From assembly GCA_002708105.2 (NCBI GenBank), contig PAOQ02000012.1, positions 8,141 to 52,728 on the forward strand: 44,588 nucleotides of DNA, given 5' to 3'. Below are positions 8,952 to 17,682 of this stretch, piece after piece. This DNA comes from a bacterium (GTDB taxonomy: Bacteria; Desulfobacterota_D; UBA1144). The notes under the pieces are model-generated. The model was not told the origin of the DNA. It worked only from the letters and a program-made list of their open reading frames with translations, and ran no database searches. Every line of letters begins with the position of its first letter. Position 1 is the first letter of the stretch. Made by a program: the position numbers and the translations under genes.

Positions 8952-9834
8952 AAGAATATTGTTTACTAGCATTGATGGTTTTATAGGTTTAAATATTTTA
9001 AATAATTTCAACGTTGAGAATTGTTTCTTTCTAACAGACAAGATTAAAAGGGTAAATACTAAATCTCGGGTTTATTACTATAAAGATTTCGAGAAAATCA
9101 TTAGATTAAAAAAAATTAATGTAATTTTTAATAATCGCGGGATTTTACTAGGCAACGTTAACAAGCTAAATAAAGTGAATTATCTAGATTCAAAAAGAGT
9201 CTTCAATATAACTAATAAGTATAAGGTCGACTATTTTATTAATTTAGATACAAATAAAGCTCTAATCTCCCCACGTTTACCATCCACTATTATAGGCCAT
9301 GGGAAAGGAATGGATTATCATTTTTCAAAACAATCTTTTAGAGAATTTTTCATTAATACATCGTCAAACTTTTCTAGAATTAATATTTATTGCGATATTA
9401 TCTATGGCCCCAATGATAAGCTGCATAAATTCGTAAACAAAACAGTCTTTGAAATACTTAATAATGATAAAAATATAAATCTATATAATCCTAATTTAAT
9501 AAGAAATTTTCTTTATATTGATGATTTCATTAAATATATAAAAAAACTATTAAATTCTTTAGATAAAGTTGGGAGCGATTATTCGGAATATTTTTTTTCA
9601 TCAAAAGAGTTTAATTCCTTAGAAAATTTTATTGAAATAATTAAAGAATTATTGCGATCTGATATATATATAAAGGTATATCGAGGTAATTTATACAAAA
9701 GAACCAATAATGTTCTAATGCGAGAATTCGATAATACTAAGAATCCTAAATGGATTAGACTTAATAGTACTATTGATTTGAAAAAGGGTTTGAAGAAAGT
9801 TCTTAAACCTTTCTTAGAGGGTGATGTAAAATGA
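8941..9834 (+). CDS. divergent SDR, candidate CDP-paratose synthase (RfbS-like)
   Basis: A 297-residue protein of the extended SDR fold, more diverged than its neighbours. The Rossmann glycine motif is degenerate (FTSIDGFIG where GxxGFIG is expected, first Gly lost), but a Tyr-x3-Lys (YHFSK) and an RNFLYIDDF segment remain. RNFLYIDDF matches RDFLYIKDL of Salmonella RfbS as I recall it, and the IYGPND region matches its FYG block. Its place between rfbG and rfbE, overlapping both (11 and 4 bases), is where a 4-keto reductase making CDP-paratose would be expected. The family is fairly sure; the reaction is inferred from position. Loss of the first Gly might change the cofactor or reduce activity. 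Confidence 0.6.
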   Translation: MKDKRILFTSIDGFIGLNILNNFNVENCFFLTDKIKRVNTKSRVYYYKDFEKIIRLKKINVIFNNRGILLGNVNKLNKVNYLDSKRVFNITNKYKVDYFINLDTNKALISPRLPSTIIGHGKGMDYHFSKQSFREFFINTSSNFSRINIYCDIIYGPNDKLHKFVNKTVFEILNNDKNINLYNPNLIRNFLYIDDFIKYIKKLLNSLDKVGSDYSEYFFSSKEFNSLENFIEIIKELLRSDIYIKVYRGNLYKRTNNVLMREFDNTKNPKWIRLNSTIDLKKGLKKVLKPFLEGDVK

Positions 9835-10838
9835 GAATATTGATCACAGGTGGTTGTGGCTTTTTAGGCTCAAACCTTGCAATACACGGTATTGATTCGG
9901 GATATGAGATTATTGTAGTTGATAATTTTTACAGAAATGGATCTCAAAATAATCTTGAATGGTTGAGGAGTAGGGGAGAATTTAAGTTTTTTGAAGTTGA
10001 TATCGCAGATTATGAAAAATTGAATAAGGTATTTGTAGATACAAAGCCAGATGTTGTTTTTCATTTGGCAGGACAAACCGCTATGACGACATCTCTTAAT
10101 TTTCCATTAGAGGATTTTAGAATTAATACTATTGGCTCACTAAATATTTTAGAGTGTATGAGAAATGTTGGTAATAATTGTAGGGCTATATATGCATCAT
10201 CTAATAAAATATATGGAGATCTTAATTATATTGATATTGTTGAACAAGATTCAAGATATTCAGCTCCGGACTATTTAAATGGTTTCCCTGAAACAATGAA
10301 AATTGATTTCTCTACCCCGTATGGATGCTCAAAGGGGTCGGCTGATCTATATTTTTTAGATTATTATAAATCTTATCAATCAAATGTAGCTGTCTTTAGG
10401 CATTCTACAATGTATGGTGGAAGACAATATGCTACCGTGGATCAGGGATGGATAGGCTACTTTTGTGAAGAATTAATTAAACCACTCGATAAAGCTATTG
10501 ATATATATGGAGTTGGAAAGCAAGTTAGAGACATATTACATTGTGATGATATAGTTGAACTATATTACAGCTCAATTGATAATTTTGATAAGATTAAAGG
10601 AGAGGCTTTTAATATTGGAGGCGGACCCGAGAATAGCTTATCTCTGTTAGAGCTTTTTAATATTTTGGAAATAAAAACTGGGAATAGTATGAAATATAAT
10701 ATTAATCCAATGAGGGTAAGCGATCAAAAAGTTTATATTTCAGATATTAGTAAAATTAAAGATGCTATAAAATGGACGCCTAAAGTGAATATTGATTCAG
10801 GAATAGATATGATGCTAGATTGGGTTAAGAATAAATGA
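9831..10838 (+). CDS. rfbE: CDP-paratose 2-epimerase
   Basis: Interconverts CDP-paratose and CDP-tyvelose by oxidation and reduction at C2 with bound NAD. The 335-residue sequence is very close to Salmonella/Yersinia RfbE (Tyv) as I know it: ITGGCGFLGSNLA at the N-terminus, FHLAGQTAMTTS, SSNKIYGDLNY, STPYGCSKG with catalytic Tyr-x3-Lys, VFRHSTMYGGRQYAT, DQGWIGYFC, GKQVRDILH and FNIGGGPENSLSLLE. It overlaps its neighbours by 4 bases on each side (ATGA type). With rfbF, rfbG and the RfbH-like gene it argues that the organism makes a tyvelose or a related 3,6-dideoxyhexose. Confidence 0.92.
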   Translation: MRILITGGCGFLGSNLAIHGIDSGYEIIVVDNFYRNGSQNNLEWLRSRGEFKFFEVDIADYEKLNKVFVDTKPDVVFHLAGQTAMTTSLNFPLEDFRINTIGSLNILECMRNVGNNCRAIYASSNKIYGDLNYIDIVEQDSRYSAPDYLNGFPETMKIDFSTPYGCSKGSADLYFLDYYKSYQSNVAVFRHSTMYGGRQYATVDQGWIGYFCEELIKPLDKAIDIYGVGKQVRDILHCDDIVELYYSSIDNFDKIKGEAFNIGGGPENSLSLLELFNILEIKTGNSMKYNINPMRVSDQKVYISDISKIKDAIKWTPKVNIDSGIDMMLDWVKNK

Positions 10839-11527
10839 TGAAGTATTCTATTTTAATCCCAAGTTACGATGAGTATGAGAATCTAAAAATCTTAGTTCCC
10901 CAGATTATTAGTGTAATAGCTAATGAGTCGGAATCTTATGAAATAATTTTAATTGATAGAATGAATAAAGATGAAGACACTTTTCAATTAGCCTTAAAAT
11001 ATAATATTAAATATATTCAAAGAAAGGGTGGGGACAGATATGGTGATGCTGTAAGATCCGGTATCAGTGAAGCTACAGGGAAAACAATTCTTTTTATGGA
11101 TGCAGACGGTTCTCATAATCCTAATGAAATTTTAGATTTATGTAAATTTTCTAATTCTTTTGATTTAGTTGTTAGTTCTAGATACATAGGATGTTCCAAA
11201 AGTGAGAACACTTTTTTGAAACAGCTAGGATCAATCTTTTTAAATAAGCTTTGTAGAATTCTTTCTAAAATTGAATGTACTGATTTTTCCAATAGCTTCA
11301 AAGCATATAATGGTAATTTACTTAGAAAGCTTAGCTTGCATTCAAATGATATAGATATTATTGAAGAGATTATATTTAAATTAGTACGATTGGAAGGAAA
11401 TCTTACTATACGTGAGATTCCAGGAGATTTTCGTAAAAGGATTAATTATGAATCTCGTAGGAAGCCTTTTGTATACTTTTTATCCTATGTAAGAACTTTA
11501 TTTAGATTAAAATTCATGGAGAAATGA
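10835..11527 (+). CDS. GT2 family glycosyltransferase, DPM1-like without membrane segments
   Basis: A 230-residue GT-A fold enzyme starting ILIPSYDEYENLK and carrying the metal-binding DADGSHNP (DxD) with the preceding RYGDAVRSGI. This is the layout of dolichyl/polyprenyl-phosphate sugar synthases. The usual first Asp pair (DDGS) is replaced by IDRM, the same odd region that is altered (VDSC) in its paralog at 36052-36753. It shares TDFSNSFKAY with that paralog's SDWSGSFKMY. No C-terminal membrane helices are present. It overlaps rfbE and the membrane glycosyltransferase downstream by 4 bases each. It could load a sugar on polyprenyl phosphate for that partner, or act directly with CDP-tyvelose. 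Confidence 0.8.
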   Translation: MMKYSILIPSYDEYENLKILVPQIISVIANESESYEIILIDRMNKDEDTFQLALKYNIKYIQRKGGDRYGDAVRSGISEATGKTILFMDADGSHNPNEILDLCKFSNSFDLVVSSRYIGCSKSENTFLKQLGSIFLNKLCRILSKIECTDFSNSFKAYNGNLLRKLSLHSNDIDIIEEIIFKLVRLEGNLTIREIPGDFRKRINYESRRKPFVYFLSYVRTLFRLKFMEK

Positions 11528-13221
11528 TGAACTTTCTGAAGAAATTAGAGTTAGATATTGTGATCTTTCAACTGATTGTATCTTTTTTGTTTTTTGTTTT
11601 TTATTCTGGTTTTAATTATGAAATTTTATATTTCGAGAATTTTTCATGGTTTCTGAAACCCTCTATTACTAATGATATAGAAACTTATTGGATATCCTGG
11701 GAGTTTTTTAGAAACACAGATTTTTTTCAATTCCCTTTATTTTTAAATCCTGATTACGGACATGGCTTTAATGTAAGTATCTATCACACCGATGCTGTCC
11801 CTCTTGTAGCTTTTATTTTTAGATTTTTTTCTGACCTTTTGCCGGTCAATTTTCAATATTTGGGTGCATGGTCATTTATATCTTTCTTTTTAATGCTTTT
11901 TTTTTCATACAAATTACTAAATATCTTTATTCAGAATAGGTTGATATGCTTTATTTCATCAATTTTCTTTTTAATAGCTCCTCCTTTTATTGATAGAGTA
12001 TTTTTACAGCAAGCTGTTTCCTCGCATTGGTTGATAATTGCTTCAATATATCTCTATTATTGTAATAATTTTCAATATAAGATTTGGAATTTCCTTTTAA
12101 TAATCGGAGTTCTTATCAATGGCTACCTAGCTACAATCATCTTCTGTGTTTTTATCGGATGTATTTTTAATAAGTACTTTGAATCTCATAAAACTGAATT
12201 TATTAGCAAGATTCTAGGGTCCTTATCCCTTATGGTTGTTGTCTCATATATAACCGGTTTATTCTCAATTGGTAAAGGTATTAAAGAGGGAGGGTTTGAG
12301 CTCTATGGAATGAGCCTGTTAGGTTTTTTCAACCCAAGTTCGCCTACAGGTTTTTATTCAATTGTAATGGACAAGCTTCTTTCCCCATCAATTCTTTTTG
12401 TCAAAGAAGTTGAGGGCTTCGCTTTTTTAGGAATTGGAATCTTAATACTTATAAGCATTATTATATTAAATTTTAAATTGGTCAAGAAAGGGTTTGTAGA
12501 AGGCAAAATTCATAAACCTATAATTCTATTGGGTCTCGTTTTGTTGATCTATTCTTTTTCAAATAATATTTTTCTCCTCGGTAATGTTGATTTCTTGGGT
12601 AGCAAAAGACTCTTCATTTATGAATTACCAGAATTTCTTGAACCATTAGTCAAAGTCTTCAGGGCCTCTGGTAGGTTTAGTTGGCTTTTATTCTATTTGA
12701 TATATCTTTTTACTTTTATTGGAATCAGTAAAATATTCAAGAAGAACAAGCTGTGTTTAGTTTTATCTTTTCTTTTAATACTTCAGGTTGTTGACAACTA
12801 TAAGATAATTAATATTTTTAAAAATGAGCTTAAATCTTTAGAAGTTCATGAAATAGCTCTTGATAGAATGGAATTAAAAGATCCAATATGGAAGCTCGTT
12901 GAAGGCGAATACAAGAAGATTAATATATATCCAATAATAAATAAGCCAAAAGATTATACAAGAATTGCGTTTTTTGCTTCGGAGAAGGGTTTGTCAACTA
13001 ACTTTGGTTACTTTTCAAGAATTAATCATACTACTGAAGAGAGGTTGAATAATAAAATGAATAAAGATTTTGATAAAGGAACTTTTGAAGACAGCACTAT
13101 ATATATAATTCAAGATGATCAGAAATGGAAATTTCTTAAAGAAGTATATTCGAATAATTTAAGTTTTTTTATAGATGAAGTAGACGGGTATAAAGTATTT
13201 ATCCCAATTCAGCCTAAATAA
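11524..13221 (+). CDS. polytopic GT-C-like protein, DUF6311-type, paralog 1 of 6
   Basis: A 565-residue membrane protein with about a dozen hydrophobic helices and a soluble C-terminal tail. It shares with five others in the window: an acidic first loop (D51, E53 in NDIETYW), FPLF then PDYG, a second acidic site (D90 in HTDAVP), a LLPVNFQYLGAW stretch, SHW after helix 4, FRASGRFSW near residue 375, and NFGYFSR in the tail. This is a GT-C glycosyltransferase layout, and I recall the family as DUF6311. It closes the rfb operon by an ATGA overlap with the GT2, which suggests it transfers the sugar handled by that operon. The substrate is inferred only. Confidence 0.75.
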   Translation: MMNFLKKLELDIVIFQLIVSFLFFVFYSGFNYEILYFENFSWFLKPSITNDIETYWISWEFFRNTDFFQFPLFLNPDYGHGFNVSIYHTDAVPLVAFIFRFFSDLLPVNFQYLGAWSFISFFLMLFFSYKLLNIFIQNRLICFISSIFFLIAPPFIDRVFLQQAVSSHWLIIASIYLYYCNNFQYKIWNFLLIIGVLINGYLATIIFCVFIGCIFNKYFESHKTEFISKILGSLSLMVVVSYITGLFSIGKGIKEGGFELYGMSLLGFFNPSSPTGFYSIVMDKLLSPSILFVKEVEGFAFLGIGILILISIIILNFKLVKKGFVEGKIHKPIILLGLVLLIYSFSNNIFLLGNVDFLGSKRLFIYELPEFLEPLVKVFRASGRFSWLLFYLIYLFTFIGISKIFKKNKLCLVLSFLLILQVVDNYKIINIFKNELKSLEVHEIALDRMELKDPIWKLVEGEYKKINIYPIINKPKDYTRIAFFASEKGLSTNFGYFSRINHTTEERLNNKMNKDFDKGTFEDSTIYIIQDDQKWKFLKEVYSNNLSFFIDEVDGYKVFIPIQPK

Positions 13222-13242
13222 ATTTATCAATTTAATTTTGTA

Positions 13243-14130
13243 CTATTTTATTTTTATATTATCAATAATATTAAATATTATTTTTTTAAAAGTATATTTT
13301 TTTTCACCAAAAATATATTTACCTTTCGTTGCTTCATTCGCAAGTTCATAGCAAAGATCTAGTGCTTTATCCCTTCCGATTTTACTTACTAATGTCCGCT
13401 TACCCTTCTTTTTATCTTTTCCAGGAACTTTACCGCTCTCTTTAAAAGTTTTATCTGAGTCAGAAAAATCATCTGCTATTTGATATATTATTCCAAAATT
13501 TCTTCCAAAAGTTTGTGCATCTTTAATATAGCTATTTTTTTCTTCCTTCAATATAAATGGGAGCATAGTCGAAAGTTCAAATAATTTCGAGGTTTTTAAT
13601 TCATAAGTTAATAATATTTTTTCTATGCTTATATTTCTATTTTCATAGTAAAGGTCATTAAATTGACCCTCCATTAATCCTTTTCCACCTGAATAACTAA
13701 GTAGAATTTTCAATATCTTTAATCTTATATCCGGATCTTTGTGAACCTTTTTATCGAGTATTAGCTCGATAGCCATTCCATATAATGAGTTACCTGCTAA
13801 AATTGCTGTGGATTCATTATATTTCTTATGGACTGTTATTTTTCCTCTTCTATAGTCATCGTTATCCATAGAAGGTAAATCATCATGAATTAATGAATAG
13901 CAATGTATAAACTCTATAGCTAAAGCTAGTTGCTTATATGATGAGAGTGGGATATTTAAAATTTTACTTAAATAGACTAAAAAATATGGCCTAAGTCTTT
14001 TACCGCCATTTTTAACGCCATATTCTATTGCTTTATATAGGGAGGTAGTTTCGTTAATTCTATTGAAATAGTCTGATATCCATTTGTCGACAGTTTTTTT
14101 GTTTCTCTTTATATATTCCAAGTCCATCAT
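13243..14130 (-). CDS. ispA: farnesyl diphosphate synthase (short-chain polyprenyl synthase)
   Basis: Condenses IPP with DMAPP and GPP to farnesyl diphosphate, precursor of undecaprenyl phosphate and quinone tails. The 295-residue protein has GGKRLRP (42-48), the first Asp-rich motif DDLPSMDNDDYRRG (83-95), KT at 179-180 and the second Asp-rich motif DDFSD (220-224). IYQIADDF and GKVPGKD are also typical. The spacing in the first motif and YSLIHDD just before it are those of bacterial FPP synthases. The first ATG (14130) shares its A with the TAA stop of the upstream membrane glycosyltransferase gene (TAATG), so the two are co-translated. It is unusual for ispA to sit inside a glycan island and away from xseB and dxs. 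Confidence 0.93.
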   Translation of the reverse strand: MMDLEYIKRNKKTVDKWISDYFNRINETTSLYKAIEYGVKNGGKRLRPYFLVYLSKILNIPLSSYKQLALAIEFIHCYSLIHDDLPSMDNDDYRRGKITVHKKYNESTAILAGNSLYGMAIELILDKKVHKDPDIRLKILKILLSYSGGKGLMEGQFNDLYYENRNISIEKILLTYELKTSKLFELSTMLPFILKEEKNSYIKDAQTFGRNFGIIYQIADDFSDSDKTFKESGKVPGKDKKKGKRTLVSKIGRDKALDLCYELANEATKGKYIFGEKKYTFKKIIFNIIDNIKIK

Positions 14131-15848
14131 TATTTTATACCAGATTTATTGAAATAGTCGGGAGCTAGAATCATAAATCCGTCAATTACTTCTACTAAAT
14201 CATATTTTTTTTTGTTTCTCTTGGCAAGCTCCCAATCAGATTTTTTATTAAAATAGTAAAGTGTATTTTTATTATAATTATTATTATTAACCATGAATTT
14301 TAATTTTTTTATTTCCTCTTTTACTTTTTGTTTTTTAACTCTAGAGAAAGATCCAAAATTTACAGACATCTTATTCTTTGCGGCGTATAAAGCTAATATA
14401 AAATAGTTATCAGGTCTATTTTTTGGATAGATATAGTTTATTTCGTTATAAATCTTTGCGAAATTTTTCCATTCTTTTGATTTTAATGGAGATTCCCATT
14501 GTTTTTCCCAATATTCATATTGGGCAAAGTGCTGAGGTCCCGAATAAACTTCCTTGTAGTTAAGCTCTATATCACCAGTTTTTAAAATAAAAAGATTGGA
14601 AACTTTATTTAAATCTATAATATTTATGGTTAAAGCTAAAATAATAAGAATTTTAGATAATTTTCTATATGAGAACGAGTCAATCGCAATAAAGAGTAAG
14701 ATGTATATTAAATAAAAAGGAATCCATACCATTCTACCGGAAGCCCTTATAATACCGAAAGTTTTTTCAATAAATTTTGGTAAATCAATGTTTAGCAAAT
14801 GATAGTCGGCAATATGGATATTGTTTGAAAGAGCTAATATCAACAATAGGATTGATATTATAAAAAAATATTTTAAACCGGCTACTTTATAGAGTTTAAA
14901 TTCTTTTCTTTTATATAGTATTAATGGAATAAATATTAAAGCGAGTAATAACACGCCAGAACCTAAGAATGCAAATCCTTCATGCTCACCTTCAATAGAT
15001 TTTATATCACTAAAAATATTAGACCAAAGAAGATTAGAGTCAAAGAAAGTAAGTAAATTCGCTTTATAGAATCCAAAACCTGAGGTACTTAATTTAGTGC
15101 CAGGATCTATGTAGCCAATTAAATATAAACTTACAAAACTACATACAATAAATATAAGAGATAACTTAATAATTTCTTCCAGCTTTATTTGATTGGTAAA
15201 TTTTCTTTTTAATAAGTCTGTTGCAAAAATTATGAACATCATAACTGCTATATATGCACTAACTAAATATGAGAAAAAGAATATAATTAGCCAATTTAAA
15301 AATTTAAAGTCTTTGTTAAAGTATATGTTTAAAGAACCTAATATAAGCCAGTGTGCCATTAATGAGTAGTGTCCCCACAATCTCCATAAGAATATTGGAG
15401 CTAATAGAAAAAAGATTGAATATATAATGATTAAGAGCGAATCATCAGAAAATTTGTTTAATAATTTCATTGCAAAAAGGCTTTGTAAGAAGAAGCATAT
15501 ATAAATCCAAATACCAAAGTACTGTGAATTTACTGGCAGTAGGCTCTGAAATATTTTAAAAACAAATGCCATAATAGGTAAAGAATCATTAAGTGCTATA
15601 GTTGAGGAAAGTTCCATCCCATAATTATAGTTTTTAAAGATTGGTATTTGGATTAGTGAGGATTCTTGATAAAAGAGCCAGTTTAACCAGTAGGTTTCGG
15701 AGTCCCCGGGCATTAACCATTTATTGAAAGTGGGATCTAAGATTCGTATATCACAAAAATAAACAAAGGATAAAGTTGATAAAACCAAAGAAACAATAAC
15801 TTTAGTAAAATTAGATTTTATGTCGATATTATTTACCATGCTTTTCAT
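14130..15848 (-). CDS. polytopic GT-C-like protein, DUF6311-type, paralog 2 of 6
   Basis: A 572-residue multi-helix membrane protein of the local family: D49 and E51 in GDSETYW, FPIF-like IPIFKNYNYGMEL, D88 in NDSLPIMA, NSQYFGIW, WRLWGH followed by AHW, IRASGRMVW, and NFGSFSR in the tail. Nearest in motif to the gene at 17683. ATG 15848 lies only 2 bases from a TATAAT; ATG 15839 (MVNNID) sits 11 bases from it and may be the true start. Its stop overlaps the ispA start (TAATG). It probably moves a polyprenyl-linked sugar onto a glycan outside the inner membrane; the substrate is unknown. Confidence 0.75.
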   Translation of the reverse strand: MKSMVNNIDIKSNFTKVIVSLVLSTLSFVYFCDIRILDPTFNKWLMPGDSETYWLNWLFYQESSLIQIPIFKNYNYGMELSSTIALNDSLPIMAFVFKIFQSLLPVNSQYFGIWIYICFFLQSLFAMKLLNKFSDDSLLIIIYSIFFLLAPIFLWRLWGHYSLMAHWLILGSLNIYFNKDFKFLNWLIIFFFSYLVSAYIAVMMFIIFATDLLKRKFTNQIKLEEIIKLSLIFIVCSFVSLYLIGYIDPGTKLSTSGFGFYKANLLTFFDSNLLWSNIFSDIKSIEGEHEGFAFLGSGVLLLALIFIPLILYKRKEFKLYKVAGLKYFFIISILLLILALSNNIHIADYHLLNIDLPKFIEKTFGIIRASGRMVWIPFYLIYILLFIAIDSFSYRKLSKILIILALTINIIDLNKVSNLFILKTGDIELNYKEVYSGPQHFAQYEYWEKQWESPLKSKEWKNFAKIYNEINYIYPKNRPDNYFILALYAAKNKMSVNFGSFSRVKKQKVKEEIKKLKFMVNNNNYNKNTLYYFNKKSDWELAKRNKKKYDLVEVIDGFMILAPDYFNKSGIK

Positions 15849-15850
15849 AA

Positions 15851-15856
15851 ATTATA
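15851..15856 (-). promoter_or_regulatory. -10 element TATAAT before paralog 2
   Basis: On the minus strand TATAAT is 2 bases from ATG 15848 and 11 bases from the in-frame ATG 15839. If this hexamer is used, transcripts would begin inside the first codons, leaving 15839 as the start. No Shine-Dalgarno sequence precedes either codon. Confidence 0.35.
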
Positions 15857-15886
15857 TTTGTCTTGAGCTCGAAATCAATTATTCAA

Positions 15887-17551
15887 CTATTTATTTGGTA
15901 TTATCAACATATGATTTAGTCCATTCGAATCATTAATCGTTATTATAGTACTAATTTGTGAGACTTCACTTGATAATTCTTCATATATTTTCTTATCACT
16001 GAAATAATATATAGAATTCTTATCAAGTATTTTATTTTTAAAATCTTTTTTTAAATCTTGAATATAATTTTCTTGGATATTCCAATTCCTTCTTGCAAAA
16101 TAACCGAAATTTGTTTTTTTATTGTTTTTATAGGCGAAATACAATAGTTCTCTCCAATTTTTATTTGCATATTCAGGAAATACGTAAAGTATTTGATTGT
16201 AATCTTTAGTTACTCTTGTTAATTCTGTTTGCTCTTTGTCCATCTTAGTAAGCCCATTTAAGTAAATTTTATTATTAAAAGCTCTAATAGTTTGGATCCC
16301 TGGTTGAATGTCCACAATTTGTATCGTAAATATAAAAAAGAAAAAGATAGGTAAGTATTTTTGTTTTATATTTCTAGCATTTATTGCTATAGAACCTAAG
16401 AGAATTAAATAATATACAGGCCAAAAAAATCTAGCTGAAGCCCTAAATGGTTTCGTTAAAGGTTTTAGGAACTCAGGCATATTATATGAAAATAACTCGT
16501 TTCCTCCCAATGAAACTTTATTTGTTAAAGAAAAAATAATCATAAATATTGAAAAAAGAAATAAAACTTTTAAATATATTGGGATATTCGTTGGTTTCTC
16601 TGAATTAAAACTATTTCTAATTAAGAAGTAAATTGAAACTAATATATTTAATAAAATTCCAAGGCCAAAATAGTTAAACCCCTCAATAAGATCACCAATC
16701 TGACTAGGTACAAACGAAACAGGTTCCCCTATGAAAGTAGACCAATTTAAACTTCTTCCAATGGGGTTCATAAACGCTAATATATCAAGTCTATAGCCAC
16801 CCCAGCCGCCATGAAACACTTCGTCTGCTTGAACTTCAAAATATCCAAAAGCTGTTAAAGAAAACATTGATAGAATGAAAAGTAAAAATAGGCTTATAAA
16901 ATATTTCTTATTATGTTTCTCAAGATACAGCCTCATAAAATGAAAGATTGTTATTGCCAATGTCATAGCAAACAAGTATCCATGTATTAACATTGATATA
17001 AGTAGTATAAAAAACCATTTTGAAACTCGTTTCTCATTTTCAAGGTAAAGAAGAATTCCCCATAATAAAACCCAGTGTGACATAAGATTAAAATGTCCAG
17101 CTATAAATCTCTCAAGCATTATAGGAGATAATAATAGAGATGAAGTTATAAAAACTTTGCTTATAAAGTCCATATTTAAATAAGTTAATATTCGATTTGA
17201 GAAATATGCTGTTAAAATAAAAGAAAGAAATAACCATAAACCAAAATATTGGAAATCTACTGGCAATAAAGACGAGAACGGCTTAAATATTATTGCAAAT
17301 ATAGGGAGTGAATCTGTATAAATTATAGTTGAACCGACACCCATACCATAGTCAAAAATCTTAAAGAAGGGTAATGTTTCAGATGCGTTTCTATAGAATG
17401 ACCAACCTAAGAAACCATTATATGCGTCATCAGGTAACCAGTAGATATTACTGAAATCTATTAAATGAAATCCAAAAATAAATTGAAAAATTAGGATTGC
17501 TAAAATAGTTAATAAAATAATATCTTTTTTCTTTAGAATAAAGGCAAGCAT
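15887..17551 (-). CDS. polytopic GT-C-like protein, DUF6311-type, paralog 3 of 6
   Basis: A 554-residue multi-helix membrane protein, counted from ATG 17551. The frame is also open to a TTG at 17569. It has an acidic pair in loop 1 (LPDDAYNG), FDYGMGVGS, TDSLPIFA, FQYFGLW, SHW after helix 4, FRASARFFW (Ala where relatives have Gly) and NFGYFAR in the tail. The missing WRL-x-GH places it with the 11524 and 20317 genes rather than with 14130, 17683 and 22871. It lies 38 bases upstream of paralog 2 on the same strand and is divergent from paralog 4, with a 113-base or longer shared promoter region. Confidence 0.75.
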   Translation of the reverse strand: MLAFILKKKDIILLTILAILIFQFIFGFHLIDFSNIYWLPDDAYNGFLGWSFYRNASETLPFFKIFDYGMGVGSTIIYTDSLPIFAIIFKPFSSLLPVDFQYFGLWLFLSFILTAYFSNRILTYLNMDFISKVFITSSLLLSPIMLERFIAGHFNLMSHWVLLWGILLYLENEKRVSKWFFILLISMLIHGYLFAMTLAITIFHFMRLYLEKHNKKYFISLFLLFILSMFSLTAFGYFEVQADEVFHGGWGGYRLDILAFMNPIGRSLNWSTFIGEPVSFVPSQIGDLIEGFNYFGLGILLNILVSIYFLIRNSFNSEKPTNIPIYLKVLFLFSIFMIIFSLTNKVSLGGNELFSYNMPEFLKPLTKPFRASARFFWPVYYLILLGSIAINARNIKQKYLPIFFFFIFTIQIVDIQPGIQTIRAFNNKIYLNGLTKMDKEQTELTRVTKDYNQILYVFPEYANKNWRELLYFAYKNNKKTNFGYFARRNWNIQENYIQDLKKDFKNKILDKNSIYYFSDKKIYEELSSEVSQISTIITINDSNGLNHMLIIPNK

Positions 17552-17668
17552 TAATAGATATCTTATCAACTAAATAAATTTAGGGCAATAATTAATAAAT
17601 TATTTAAGTTTTGATAATGTTAAATACTAAGACTTTATAGTAGAATATCTGCAGCAGTAAAATGTTTT

Positions 17669-17674
17669 GGAGGT
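17669..17674 (+). promoter_or_regulatory. strong Shine-Dalgarno GGAGGT fixing a TTG start
   Basis: GGAGGT lies 8 bases before TTG 17683. This is one of only a few good Shine-Dalgarno sites in the window and it supports the rare TTG initiation codon of the membrane protein that follows. The next in-frame Met is well inside the conserved first-loop region. Confidence 0.7.
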
Positions 17675-17682
17675 AATTTTAT

